A DNA stretch of 64,000 nucleotides, taken from positions 6,723,575 to 6,787,574 of the forward strand of contig JACDQD010000005.1 in NCBI GenBank assembly GCA_019843655.1, written 5' to 3'. Every line of letters starts with the position of its first letter. The first letter of the stretch is position 1. Origin of the DNA: Lethocerus indicus. Lineage: Eukaryota; Arthropoda; Insecta; Hemiptera; Belostomatidae. Positions 1 to 10,748 of this stretch are shown here, piece by piece. Made by a program: the position numbers and the translations under genes. The notes under the pieces were generated by a model. The model worked only from the letters and a program-made list of their open reading frames with translations, was not told the DNA's origin and ran no database searches.

Positions 1-60
1 TGGGTCGGGCCTCGTAATTTCGGAAAGTTTCCGGAGCGGTGGGCAGAGTGGCCGGAGGGT

Positions 61-84
61 GGAAGAGGGAGGGAGGGAGGGAGG
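61..84 (+). repeat. (GGGA)n purine run
   Basis: Short run of GGGA/GAGG units at the window start. Confidence 0.8.
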
Positions 85-152
85 CTCCAGCCATTGTCTA
101 ACTTGGCGGCTTTATGCTCTGCTCCGTGTGCGAGTTAGAGAGACCCCGCTGG

Positions 153-187
153 GCGCGCGCGCGCGTGTGTGTGTGTGTGTGTGTGTG
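153..187 (+). repeat. (GC)n(GT)n microsatellite
   Basis: Alternating GC (153-165) passes directly into GT (165-187), a purine-pyrimidine alternation with Z-DNA potential. Confidence 0.9.
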
Positions 188-1367
188 GGCGCCGGGGACG
201 TCCTGCCAACCGACTGGGTAATTAATTTAGGAAACTGTTTGGACAATCAAAACTCCTGGAGGGTGAAACACAAGGGGCCGAAGAGAGGGGTCTGGGAGGA
301 AGATGGGGCCATGGAGTGATGCAGAATAAGAGGAGGTGAATGTGGAGTAGGATTAAGACAATGGGATAGGGCATTAACTCACTTTTTTATCCAAAATATG
401 AAAATTTGGGGTGGATCATACTAAGTATCAATTATGGGATCACCATTCATACTCGTTTACAAATGTTTAAATTTCATAAACACGCAATGAATGGCGTAAA
501 ATTATAACCGATCATCATATCTTCGATATAATTGGACACTGGGGATGCATGAATAGATTTCCGGAAGTTTTACCACTTGCATCAACTATAAATATATCGC
601 AAGGCCAAAGGTTTGATCGAGTTAGAATTTTCATAGACAGTCCATTGTTCAGTCAAGGCCAATGTATACATAGGCTCATCGGGATGTCGATCAAAGGATA
701 AATTAATTAAATTTCCAAACTTTGTAATTAAATATGTTTCGAGAGTAGGTTTACACTTTTATGATACTTCATATAAGTGTGTTTAGAAGCATATTTCGTG
801 CCAGTTTCAAGAATAAAGGTTTTACTTCAAACATAGTTTATGAAACGACTAATATTATTGGGGTCCGGTGCTCTACTGTTACATTTGCTGATTGGAATTT
901 CAAAAAATAAAAATGAAAGAGGTCGGAAAATTTTTAAATGTATCCCTTCAGAAATGAAAACATTTTTCCGGTCATACTACCGGTTGTATTACTCTTGTTT
1001 GTCGGGAAAATGGAAATACTCAGATAGCGAAACGCGAAATCAGTTTTCTGAATATATGACCAGCGACTGTTGTGGGGTGGGGGCTAGGTTAACGAATGAA
1101 AAGAATTTCCGATATTGTTATTTAAATTAATTCAGCCGCTATCTCGGGCTGTGGCGTCGCGACGAAAGCTCATACATTTTGCATGAGGCGGGCCGCCGCG
1201 AGGGGCTTATTTATGCGGCGTCCATTTTGTGTGCTAATAGTGTTTGGCCGCGGGAGTACTTAACAACAGCTTAGCGCCGGCGAAGGCGCCAAAGCGGGAT
1301 TCTGATGAAGAGATCACCTGAGCTGTACCCAAACCTCTAGCTAGGCCTATCTATCTCTCTGCCTGTG

Positions 1368-1384
1368 CTCTCTCTCTCTCTCTC
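1368..1384 (+). repeat. (CT)n microsatellite
   Basis: Short CT run. Confidence 0.85.
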
Positions 1385-2145
1385 CCTCCACACCTGGTGC
1401 CTCGTGACTCACAACTCGAAAAATTATTATTCACGAAAGAATAGAATACAAACATTGAGCGTGGAAGTTTTATGTCCCCTGTTAGCTTGGTTTAATAGCG
1501 GCATAAAATGCTCAATATTTCATGGCTGGATCCCCCACTTTGAGTCCGGAATATTGCCACTCGTGTGATTTCCTCCATTCGTATTAATTTACAATAGATA
1601 TGTAATTACAGGTTTATTCCGAACCATATATTATATTATTACATATTTAAACAACAATATCCTAACGAAAATAGCTTTTGAAGACACGCCAAACAGAAGG
1701 AATGAATCAAAAAATTCCCATTGTTAGTGCTGATATCATTAAAACCGTTGACTGTTGCCCATACCTCGTATTCTATTTTTTATTACTGTAAAGATTTTTC
1801 CATTGAAAGGAAGAAGTATTGTCGTTAATTTATCTGAGAATTCAAGCGTATATATTCCCCTCGATATCGAATTGTAGGAACTTAAAAACCAAGGGAATTA
1901 TCCTACTCATTATATATTCATTTTCACGGTATCGTGTGTTTGTTTGTTTTGCCGACAAGTAAAACAAACAGGAATGCGATTACAACAAAAAAAAACAAAA
2001 ATTCCCGGGGCCTGTTCCCTCCGTTTCATCTCCGCATAAAAATGACTTCGCTAATCGGTGTCCCGCAGAATTCGCTTTAGGTCTTGCGGCCGGCAGGACT
2101 GGTCAGATGGGTAATTTCGTAACTTTCTTTTTATATTATTTTCAG

Positions 2146-2265
2146 CGTGTAATTTATCGCCGAGCCGAAGCAAAGGAGGAGCGCCTAATTGCTGGTCCTC
2201 TCCACCGTCTAATTAGCAAAACATATTTTTCTTCGCGTCCAAATTGTTTAATGGGGCGTCGTTAA
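2146..2265 (+). other. Possible terminal coding exon
   Basis: A strong acceptor (CTTTCTTTTTATATTATTTTCAG ends at 2145) opens directly into 39 sense codons before TAA at 2263-2265. The peptide starts RVIYRRAEAKEERLIAGPL and has a charged, protein-like composition. No domain is recognised, and 39 open codons alone can arise by chance. It would be a C-terminal exon or an exonised intron piece. Confidence 0.2.
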
Positions 2266-3336
2266 GCCCCCCCCCTACCGCGACCAATCTCGTCCGTCTA
2301 CCTCCGGAATGAGTTTGAATGTTCCGTTTGAACCAGAGTGAACCAGAATAACGGGGTTAGACCGTCAAGATTTGACCGGTCTTCAGCATTTGTCAGCTAA
2401 CGATAACTCATATTTATATAGAAATTTCAATACTACATTTGCAAATTTAACTTGCTGTAGTACCGTCTTCAGAAGTAGTCCAATGCTGTTGCGGGTAAAC
2501 AATACCGAATTTTTATACTGTTTACGAACCACATTCCGAAGACCAACTAGCAACTAAAGCCAGTAGGACGTTAGTTTATTAATTTCATAGGAGGTCAATT
2601 TTGGAGGACAAGTAAAATTTAAAATAACCAACATCCGAATTCAAACATCATAAATCGGTCCTGTCGTAGAAATTCCGACCGCTTTTGTAATACCCGATAA
2701 AATTTAATACAATTAAATCCGTAACGATGAATTCCATTCTGAATTCCGCATTAATAAACCGCAGGATGTGACACCGAAATTTGTTTTTTCAATCTGAAAT
2801 AACATTGACAGATCAAATATCTGATTTCCATCGCTACGCCATGGATTGTAATACAGTATATATGGGGGAGAATTAATTTTCTGATTATTTGTATCTGTCA
2901 TCACATTCCATTTTTTCACCTTTCATCAGGTTTGTTTTATTGTTGTCGATTTCCGAACATATTTTGAGCCGTTCTTGGACTTTACTTAACCGGGTGAGTT
3001 TGGTCGAAGGGGGATGTGGTTGCATGATGGTGAGGGGGGGTTTCGGTCCCGCTTTCAAATAAGGGGAAAAAAGTCGCTTTTCAAAGTCGGGATAAAGTGG
3101 CCTTCGTTAAAAGCGATCCAGCCGCTTTTCCCTCGGCCCTCTCCCATTCTTCTTCTTCTTCGTCTTCTTTCTCCTCCCCCTCCCTGCCGCAAAGCCACGA
3201 CTTAACCCCTTATATGGTAGACAATGCGTTCATAAAGTCCCTCCCCGTAGGCCGACGCCGACGCCGCCTTGTTTAACATAGAGGTCTCTTATAAGTGCGC
3301 CCCCTCTCTCCCCCCACCACCTTCTCCCTCTCTGTT

Positions 3337-3354
3337 TCTCTCTCTCTCTCTCTC
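3337..3354 (+). repeat. (CT)n microsatellite
   Basis: CT run inside a pyrimidine-rich stretch of about 90 bases. Confidence 0.85.
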
Positions 3355-5599
3355 ACTCTCTTCTCTTCTTGAACACATCTCCTCTCCCCCTTCCATCTCC
3401 GGGTCTCGTTGTTTTTGCACGGTTCTCTAGTTGCCGTGGTTCTCTGGTTTCCACGCCGTCCCAGACTGTTGACGTCTACTCCGACTCCGAGCGTGGGGTA
3501 ACTGGAGAGAGCGGTAACCGGAGCCGCCCCCCGCCCCCGCCTTCGGCTAGACCGCCCACTGTGACCCCGACAGATGTTGTTCCGAAGGCGGATTAGTCTC
3601 GACAATAAAAAAGTATATATTTCGTGTTCGTCCAGAGAACTGGCTCTCGCCTCTCGGCCAACTCCGGGGCTCGAATTCCGGTCCCGCTCTAGTTCCGACT
3701 TCGGTTAATATAAAAACGCGGGATATATCTTCCGTTGACGCGTCAGTGTACCGTTTTGTTAGCGGGCGTACCTATTTGGGTCTCTTTTCGCTAAACTATA
3801 TACAGGGTCTTAAATACCGCCTGTGTTACCGGTGAACGGGTCGGATTGGCACCCCTTTTCCCGATTTTTATTCACTGTCACACTCAGAAAAGACGCACAC
3901 GCACACAGGAGGTGATCTGGCGTAGAATCCGAATGTTATCGATCCCACCGGGATACGGAGAGCTGCGTGACTGGATAAAATTTAAAGCGAGGCCCGGCAC
4001 ATAGGCGCAGACCGTCCCCCTCATTCCAATCAAAATGATGAGGGGGAGGATCACCCCCCAGCCGTCCAAACGAAGCTACCCCTTCCGTCCCTCGGTGTAT
4101 CGAACAAAAGGGAGTTTCCAGAGCCGTTCCAGGGTTGCAATGGGGAAAATGCTCGGTATTTTCCCCACCCGGCCATCCGGACACAATCCCCGATTCCAAT
4201 TTTATGGATAGGCTTTGATTAAAGCATTTTTTGTTTAATATAAATTTTTTTCGGAAAAATTGCTACGCCATCAGTACAGGGAAACAAGATATTGAATTCG
4301 CGCCGGTATCAAGCGTCAGTCGTGACAGATGTCTTCAGTGCCGGGAATTCATGATCTGTACGAATTGGTATCGACGTTTACGATGGTAACATCGCCTAGT
4401 TAAGTAAATCATATCGGTCGAACGGCGTGGGCCACAATTTCAGTTGTGTCTATAGGAAATTGCCGGATATTCACGGTGAACGAACACAAAACGGCGTACT
4501 AGCGGCGGCCCTAATCTCGGCCCTTATTGGACCGTGTAGCCGGCTGATAATATGTTGTCTGTAGCACGGCCGGGATAATAGAAAATGAACGCTTGTTCTT
4601 TGACTCTCGAGGAGCAATCCTGTATTTTTTCGAAATTGGATTCCGTCGTCCTCCCTCCCCCTTCACCAGTCGGCGAGATCACCTTAATTTTGAAAAGGCC
4701 AAAAAGGAGAAGAAAAAAAAGGAAAAGAGAACTAAATTGCCGACCCAATAATTTCAGTTCCGCGGGAAATCGGGTTCGGAATTCACGGGAGGAAATAAGA
4801 GGGAAAGGGAAGAATGAAGGGAGGTTGTATGGAGGGGGGAGAATATTAGGAATGATCGATTGCTTTCGGAGAGCGTTGGGATCCTTAATCTCGAAATTCC
4901 CCGGTCGCCCCCCCATCGTCCCCTTTCTTCTTTTTCTTTTAATATTTGGAGTGTGCACCTTTAAATTCATTGGATTAGGCTCCCGGGGGATAGGCGGGAC
5001 CCTCTCAATATAAATATCTCCGACATCTCGGACTAAACCCCCACCCCACGCGACTACTTTCATACCCTTAAAAGCCCCAACCGGCAGTCTAAAGGACGCG
5101 TGAAGGATGTGATGTATCTTTAAAAGCAAGGATTGTGTCGGGCCCGCGTCATTGAGAATTTCTACGCTTATCCCGTTTAATACTCATGTTCCTTTTGTTT
5201 TATAATAAGGAATAAAACAAATTTCACTGTTATTGTTTGTTTTACGATTGAAAATATCTTGGAACACACAATATCAGATTTTAGATATTCGTGAGAATGC
5301 CGATTCGGATTGTCTTTAGCCTGGTGTCGATATCGAGAATCCGAAACCGATCCGAAAATACGGCCAAAAAACCTATCTGATATCTCGGTTTTCCTATCCT
5401 CCCTTTTAGACGATTCATTTAAGCTATATACAATAATAAATAATATGTTATACAACTTAATAGTAGACATTTCAGTATTTTACCACATTCAGAAGGAACA
5501 GCTCCTACTGACTTTGGTGAACCGGTTTGAAAACAGAAGAAAGGGCAGCCCACGCTAATCATTGTCACAGTCTTTAAAGCAGCAGCATTCTCTTCTCTG

Positions 5600-5600
<1 letters not shown>

Positions 5601-5649
<49 letters not shown>
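5601..5649. repeat. (TA)n microsatellite
   Basis: About 24 TA units, 200 bp upstream of recursive splice site 1. Confidence 0.95.
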
Positions 5650-5651
<2 letters not shown>

Positions 5652-5820
5652 TCCCTATTATTCTTCCCATGTCATACTAATTGGGGTTCACTTGATTTAC
5701 GATCACCTCGTTATCCCAGGACGTTCATGGAACTCGTCCATCGTAGGCTGAGCCTATTAGATAAAATATGAAATTAGGTATTTTTATATTTTGGAATGCC
5801 GCTCTAAAGTATTATAATTG

Positions 5821-5858
5821 TACTAATTCTTGTCCCTGTTTCTTGTTTGCAGGTAAGA
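5821..5858 (+). promoter_or_regulatory. Candidate recursive (ratchet) splice site 1
   Basis: A branch-like TACTAAT (5821-5827) is followed by a pyrimidine-rich tract (TTCTTGTCCCTGTTTCTTG) and TTTGCAG ending at 5852. GTAAGA begins directly at 5853. A strong acceptor and a strong donor therefore meet with no exon between them, which is the known design of recursive splice sites in long introns of flies and vertebrates. It lies on the same strand as the two similar sites near 27.0 and 49.4 kb. The alternative is an ordinary 3' splice site of a short exon that happens to start with GTAAGA. The motif is seen directly; its use in splicing is inference. Confidence 0.6.
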
Positions 5859-5934
5859 GAATTCAAAGTGTTCTTAGTACTGTAAAGGCAGACCCCTTTT
5901 TCCAGACCTGTCAGAGGAGCTCCATTCAATTAAG
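5853..5934 (+). other. Possible recursive-splice exon or short cassette exon
   Basis: This is 82 nt from the acceptor at 5852 to a second possible donor, AAG/GTTTGT, at 5935. Read in the frame that starts GT-AAG-AGA, the whole segment is open and its codons look ordinary (peptide begins KRIQSVLSTVKADPFFQ). It could be the short exon that defines a recursive splice site, or a normal alternatively used coding exon. I recognise no domain. A GAATTC lies 6 nt after the junction, as it also does near site 3. Confidence 0.35.
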
Positions 5935-7944
5935 GTTTGTGCGAATAAACTTACTTCCCGTAATCCTAAAGCTATTTTTACTCTATCTCCAGTATATAAG
6001 GACTTAGTTAAATATTTATTTGAAAATCAAAGTTAGAAATTAGATAGCAAAGTTGGAATTAAAGGGAAATTCGGTCGTGATTAGAAACCGGGTTGGGCCC
6101 TCATCGCTGGACTGCTCTGCGCTCTCACTTCAAATGTTACTTATTCCGAAGTACATTACTTATCCGGTAGAAAATGACTTGTCACTTAGCGGAGATAAAT
6201 CACCCATTGTTAGTTCGAACCTCTTTAGGGTGCACGACGTTGTTATGGCCGGAGTAATGATCTGTTCATGCATATATTGGGTTGGCTCTGGGTCGTATTT
6301 CCGCGGCCATTTTGTGAAAACAGCCCACCGTTGTTGTTTGCGGCCTTTACCGGCCACGCTCTTTGGATTTTGAAGTGAAAAAATATATTAAAAAAATTCT
6401 ATTAATTCCCGAATAATATTCACAATACTCCCCAATTCATGCGAAAACTACGATAATCTTCTTACATAAAAAAAATAAAAATTTCATGCCAAAGCATCGG
6501 CCGTCTAATTTTATGTCCGTACATAGAGTATTATATATTAGTATTTACTCTAAATTGAAATGTTTTCCTTTACAAGCGTTTAATGTAAGTGAAATTTCTC
6601 AATCCTCCATCCGAGTGTTATGAACGAAAATTTGATTTTAATTCAGTGACAATTTTTTCTCAAAAATCACAAAACTGTCCGACTGGCACTTTTAATTATA
6701 AGAAAATAAAGTACCGTAACCGACCCGGTTATTAACTGTTCAGGTTAAATTTCAAAACATATTACACAAGGCTGACTGAGCCTTGTTACTTACCATCTAT
6801 TCCGCTTTACCGTAGTATCGTAGTTTCGCTACATTCCAGTATAACTTTGAATGAATGTTCGTTACTTTCTGAAATCGTCCCTTGTTCCCATATCGTCAGA
6901 TTCCCGAGCGCCAATTACGGTGTATCCTTTTTGGCCCAGTCGACCGCTGTTTGACCTATCGCGGCCACCGTTAAAAGCATTTCCCTGTTTAATTGCTCCT
7001 CTGTTTTCCTACTTACAGTTGCGACCGTAAAAAAAATTGAAGCACTTCCTAATAGCTTATTCGTGTTGTTGGTTTGTTAGTTGGGCGCTATTATGAGTCG
7101 CTTATTTTTCAGTTTCATGCCGGTTTTTGGCACCGACAATCGGTTTTTAAAAATACCCGCCGAGTCTGGAACGACCAGATGATGACCGCGTGCATTTAAG
7201 AAACAAAACATTTAGTCCTAATATTTGTATTGCTTATGCTTTTTATGTTCTTATTTTATTAGTTAAATTAGCCGCAGTTCTTGAAAACTAATCAATGCGC
7301 TTTTTACTGCATTCCTTTCATTATCGGAATTGAATATTATAATGATTCGTGATGATTTTGTCAGCATACAGCCTACGTTGATTATTTAAGCTCCCTATCT
7401 TCCGCGTGTAATCCAACTCCCCCGTTTCTGTGCGGAACCTTGAATGCGCAATGTTTTTTTTTTATCTAAATTTTCGACCTTGGCACAAGCCGGCCGAAAT
7501 TGTTTTATTGCGGTCGTAATTTTTTGTTTCCTTTAAATTGTCCGCCTCTCGTGACGCGTCTTGAACTTTCCTCGCCGCCGGCTCCGCTGCAATTACTCTA
7601 ATTGAAAGTCCGAAGGTTAATGTATCGGTTCTGTTTCCATCTGCGTTTCGATTCGAAATACCTTTCGCGAAAAAAAAATAAATACGGAGTCGCGTTACAG
7701 TATCCGATTTCCTATTTGTTTTTTGTGCGCTGCCAACGGTACCTCTGTTCTATATATATTAATATCAACACGTATTTACCCATCGTGTAACCTAATTATT
7801 CGAATTATTAGCTTTTTTGTGGCCACCGTTTGGGCCTCTAATACAGGAACGTGAAACTAGAATACCCAACATCGTATAATTCTACAGCATATATTGTACT
7901 GCAAAGTCGTTTTAAAAGGCATTAATCTGTGAATGGTTTAGTCT
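5935..7944. other. Non-coding stretch, no gene recognised
   Basis: AT-rich unique sequence. An isolated good acceptor (CTGTTTTCCTACTTACAG, ends 7019) and an isolated minus-strand donor (ATG/GTAAGT at about 6793) have no convincing partners. Confidence 0.55.
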
Positions 7945-8395
7945 TAAACATACAGTTTTTTCAATAATGCTGTTAGTACTAATAACTTTAGACATACCAA
8001 TTCCCACCCAACAGCGGATTCGCTATCTTGGCCTCCACCTCGACAACAATATATTATATTGGATGACAAATTAAGCCAATGTCAACATACCGACAGTGGA
8101 CGAAGTCGCAAAATCCCGGTTCCTGAAGTTCCACTCCCGCCTTTCTCCTCATCCTAATCCACTCGTTCAGTTCCTCTCCTCTCTTACCCATCCATTAAAC
8201 CCCCCGCGTCGGCTTAAACGCCGCTGGCCTAGAGATCTTCTTAGCCCGTAGAATTGCTATACCAAGCCGTAAACTATTTCATGCATTGATAAAAGTGCCG
8301 TCATTGAATGGTTTCTTTTGTCAAGTCATTCAAGTGAGAAACATACACTCAACACTATAATTATGCTATAATTGATTGTACAAATAAAAAAAAAA
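7945..8395 (+). mobile_element. Jockey-type LINE fragment, 3' end, internally deleted
   Basis: Bases 7,945-8,044 encode the reverse transcriptase piece LDIPIPTQQRIRYLGLHLDN, a hallmark of Jockey-clade LINEs. After a 38-bp unrelated insert (8045-8082) the frame resumes as NIPTVDEVAKSRFLKFHSRL, then SPHPNPLV and RRLKRRWPRDLLSP with a stop at 8249-8251. An AT-rich 3' UTR follows, with AATAAA and a 10-A tail ending at 8395. Roughly 90 codons between the two blocks are missing. Most of ORF2 and all of ORF1 are absent, so this is a dead, 5'-truncated copy. It shares the C-terminal block with the copy at 46.2 kb. Confidence 0.85.
8045..8082 (+). repeat. 38-bp filler at the Jockey deletion junction, copy A
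   Basis: Starts AACAATATATTATATTGGAT and ends AAATTAAGCCAATGT. It matches 8589-8626 at 36 of 38 positions in direct orientation and sits exactly where the Jockey coding sequence is interrupted. It has no relation to the missing Jockey codons. Confidence 0.75.
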
Positions 8396-8588
8396 CTAAT
8401 ACCTTTATGGGGTCGGGAATTCTGTCCTTCATAGACAATATTATCCTTAGTTTATATCGATAACTCTCCGATATTCTCGTGAATATAATGAAATTAATAA
8501 CAGGCAAAATCATTGCAATATATATCTGCTAGAGAATAGTGTAATTGCTGAACGGTCCATTTGCACAAATTTCGAGATTATATATTGG

Positions 8589-8626
8589 AACAATGTATTA
8601 TATTGGATGATAAATTAAGCCAATGT
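8589..8626 (+). repeat. 38-bp direct repeat, copy B
   Basis: Matches 8045-8082 with two differences (G for A at 8595, T for C at 8611). It lies 194 bp beyond the Jockey poly-A tail in otherwise unique sequence, so it may be the donor template for the filler inside the element. Confidence 0.75.
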
Positions 8627-8725
8627 TCTGGTTATATCTTCTTCGTTGGCTGCTGCTGCTGCGGTTTGAAATCAACTTCACCGGCCTTAAATTCATTGGA
8701 ACGTGGGGGCACATTAATGAAAGTC

Positions 8726-8731
<6 letters not shown>

Positions 8732-8783
<52 letters not shown>
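8732..8783 (+). repeat. (GA)n microsatellite
   Basis: About 26 GA units followed by degenerate GTGAGA units. GAGA-factor-type motifs are present, but a simple repeat is sufficient explanation. Confidence 0.95.
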
Positions 8784-8786
<3 letters not shown>

Positions 8787-10676
8787 GAGTGAGAGTGAGA
8801 GTGAGAGCGAGCGGGCACCTGGCCGTTGGGTTACTGGCGTCGTTTCTCCCCTTCCTCTCTTCCCGTCCTCAAATATTTAGGGTCCCGCGGGATAGCCCGG
8901 TCCCAGAACGAATTAACCGACGCGTACAAGACACTAAATTCTGCCCCCCAGGTAAATAAATAAAAAAAAATTCAACCCCACCGAGGGCGCGGCTGTGGAA
9001 GGAGGCGAATATTTAAATCCCCGTCACCCTGACGAGGCCCCCCTGGTGTTCGCTGCAAGTTCATTCGGCGCTGAATAAATAAATGCATTTAGCCCCCACC
9101 CCGGTGCTATTAAAGCGGCACGAAGCAGCGGTACTTCTTTTTTCCCCCCAGTGCAGGGCGGAGGGAAAAAACTTTGGGGATGAAACTGGCGGAAATTGCT
9201 GTCGGTTGTATTTTAAAAAGTTATTTTCCGCGTAGTTGGGGAATTGAACTTGGAAAAACGGTCCCGCTTGATTCGTTTAATTCTGTTTATTTTTTAACCT
9301 TCTTCAGTATAAGTATAATTTAACTCCGTCTGCCTCATAGGATATCGATAAAAATGCAGTTACTATTTCTATTTGCTATTCTTGGGCTTATCACTAGGAG
9401 GTTTGTCCAGTCTTTGTTATTAACCGGTATGAATGTTTGCTCTCGAACTATTTTACGCTCGTTTCAAAGTGAAAGTGTAAATACATAATGATTCCTTCTT
9501 GTTTTTTGTTTTTTAATTGGAATCACTATAACTTTGTTTCATGTCACTGTACCAACAGTAGGCCGCCGTTTTAATCGTTTAGAAATAAAACGCCTCTCTT
9601 CCTAAAATACCGGGTTATTATATTCCTCGAGTTCGTACGATTAATTTAGCAGTATATAAGTTTTCATTGTTCGAAACGTCTATTGTCTAGTCTGCGGGTC
9701 GTGGGCGGTGGCAGCTCGGGGCGGATCTAATTAATGGCGGGGAACACTGCACACCGGATATCGTTTAACGTTTCATACCGTCTAATATTTCATATTCGGA
9801 GTACGGTTAATTGCGACAGTCTGCTGTCTGCTCGGACTGATATCTAATTTCTGGCGCCCGCTTTAATTCGGACCGACGTCCAATTTGAATGGGGTTAAAG
9901 GGGGTAGGGGTGAAAGGGGCGGTCGGAGGGAAGTTTTGGTTCCGGATTGTCGTATCCGGAGAGATTTCACGCCCAAGACGTCGGTAATGGACAGCCTGAC
10001 GTCTGCTCCTCGGACATCTCCACTAATAGAATTATGACCCTTGTCCATATATAAATTGGGGAATAACCCCCGCCCCCGCCGCCGCCCCCGGCCCCTCACT
10101 CGCCTTGTGGTAAATCCAGTGCCGCGGGTGCGATAGTCACCTGGGTTGAGTCATGGCCGACCCCTAACTATAATTTATGGGACCGGCCCCCAGACTGGGG
10201 GCCTCGAAATTGCCTGCGCCTTGCTGCGACCGCCGTGCAACATTGATCTTCCCCTGCCGGGCCTATGTAGGTTAGGCAGAGTTCTCTTTCTACAATTTAA
10301 ATGATATATTACTCATATGTCATATTTCTGAAGCCGTGGCGACTTCAGCCCTCTCTCGTCTATCGCGAGGCTTAGCATTTTAACAAAAACAACTATAATA
10401 ACACATACGGCTAGTCTACGTATTGTATTTCCGTTTACTATGTTTCAATCCATTCTTTTATTCAATTTGTTCGACCGGAAAAAGCGATATAGTGAAACAT
10501 CCGTGGTACAGCGACAGACTGAAAGTGGACCGCGATATATGAACAGGAACGAGTGTATATTCAAGCCGCCTGTGTAAAATACGTTCCAAAATTGTAAACT
10601 GTTATCAGGTTTTGGCGGCAGTGCGTTACATTCTGTTTACCTCCCGGAGAAAAACACGGTAATTGTAACCTCGCAC

Positions 10677-10748
10677 TTTACGGGGGTTAACGTATTTTGA
10701 TTACGGATAACGTAATACCCCCGTTTACGGGGGTTAACGGGGGTATTA
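10677..10748. repeat. Compound direct and inverted repeat cluster
   Basis: A 16-bp direct repeat TTTACGGGGGTTAACG occurs at 10677-10692 and 10724-10739. Overlapping it is a 13-bp inverted repeat, TAATACCCCCGTT at 10713-10725 and AACGGGGGTATTA at 10736-10748, with a 10-base loop. GTTAAC and TAACGTA(A/T)T motifs recur inside. It could form a hairpin or be a paired binding-site array. Confidence 0.7.

Larger units (their letters stand above)
1..5820. other. Non-coding stretch, no gene recognised
   Basis: Mixed AT-rich and GC-rich unique sequence with a purine/GT repeat start and a pyrimidine-rich block at 3,300-3,400. Apart from the exon candidate at 2,146, no splice-bounded or homologous coding segment was seen. 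The long minus-strand frame at 4,524-5,129 is low complexity and overlaps an open + frame, which points to chance. Confidence 0.6.

Noticed and set aside
4524..5129. Longest frame, 201 codons on the minus strand
   Set aside because: Low-complexity (Phe/Leu, Pro and Lys runs), overlapped by an open + frame, no splice signals, no recognisable domain. One frame this long is expected by chance in the window.
9651..9720. TATATAAG with TCTAGTC downstream as a promoter
   Set aside because: No initiator match at the expected distance and no donor following it.
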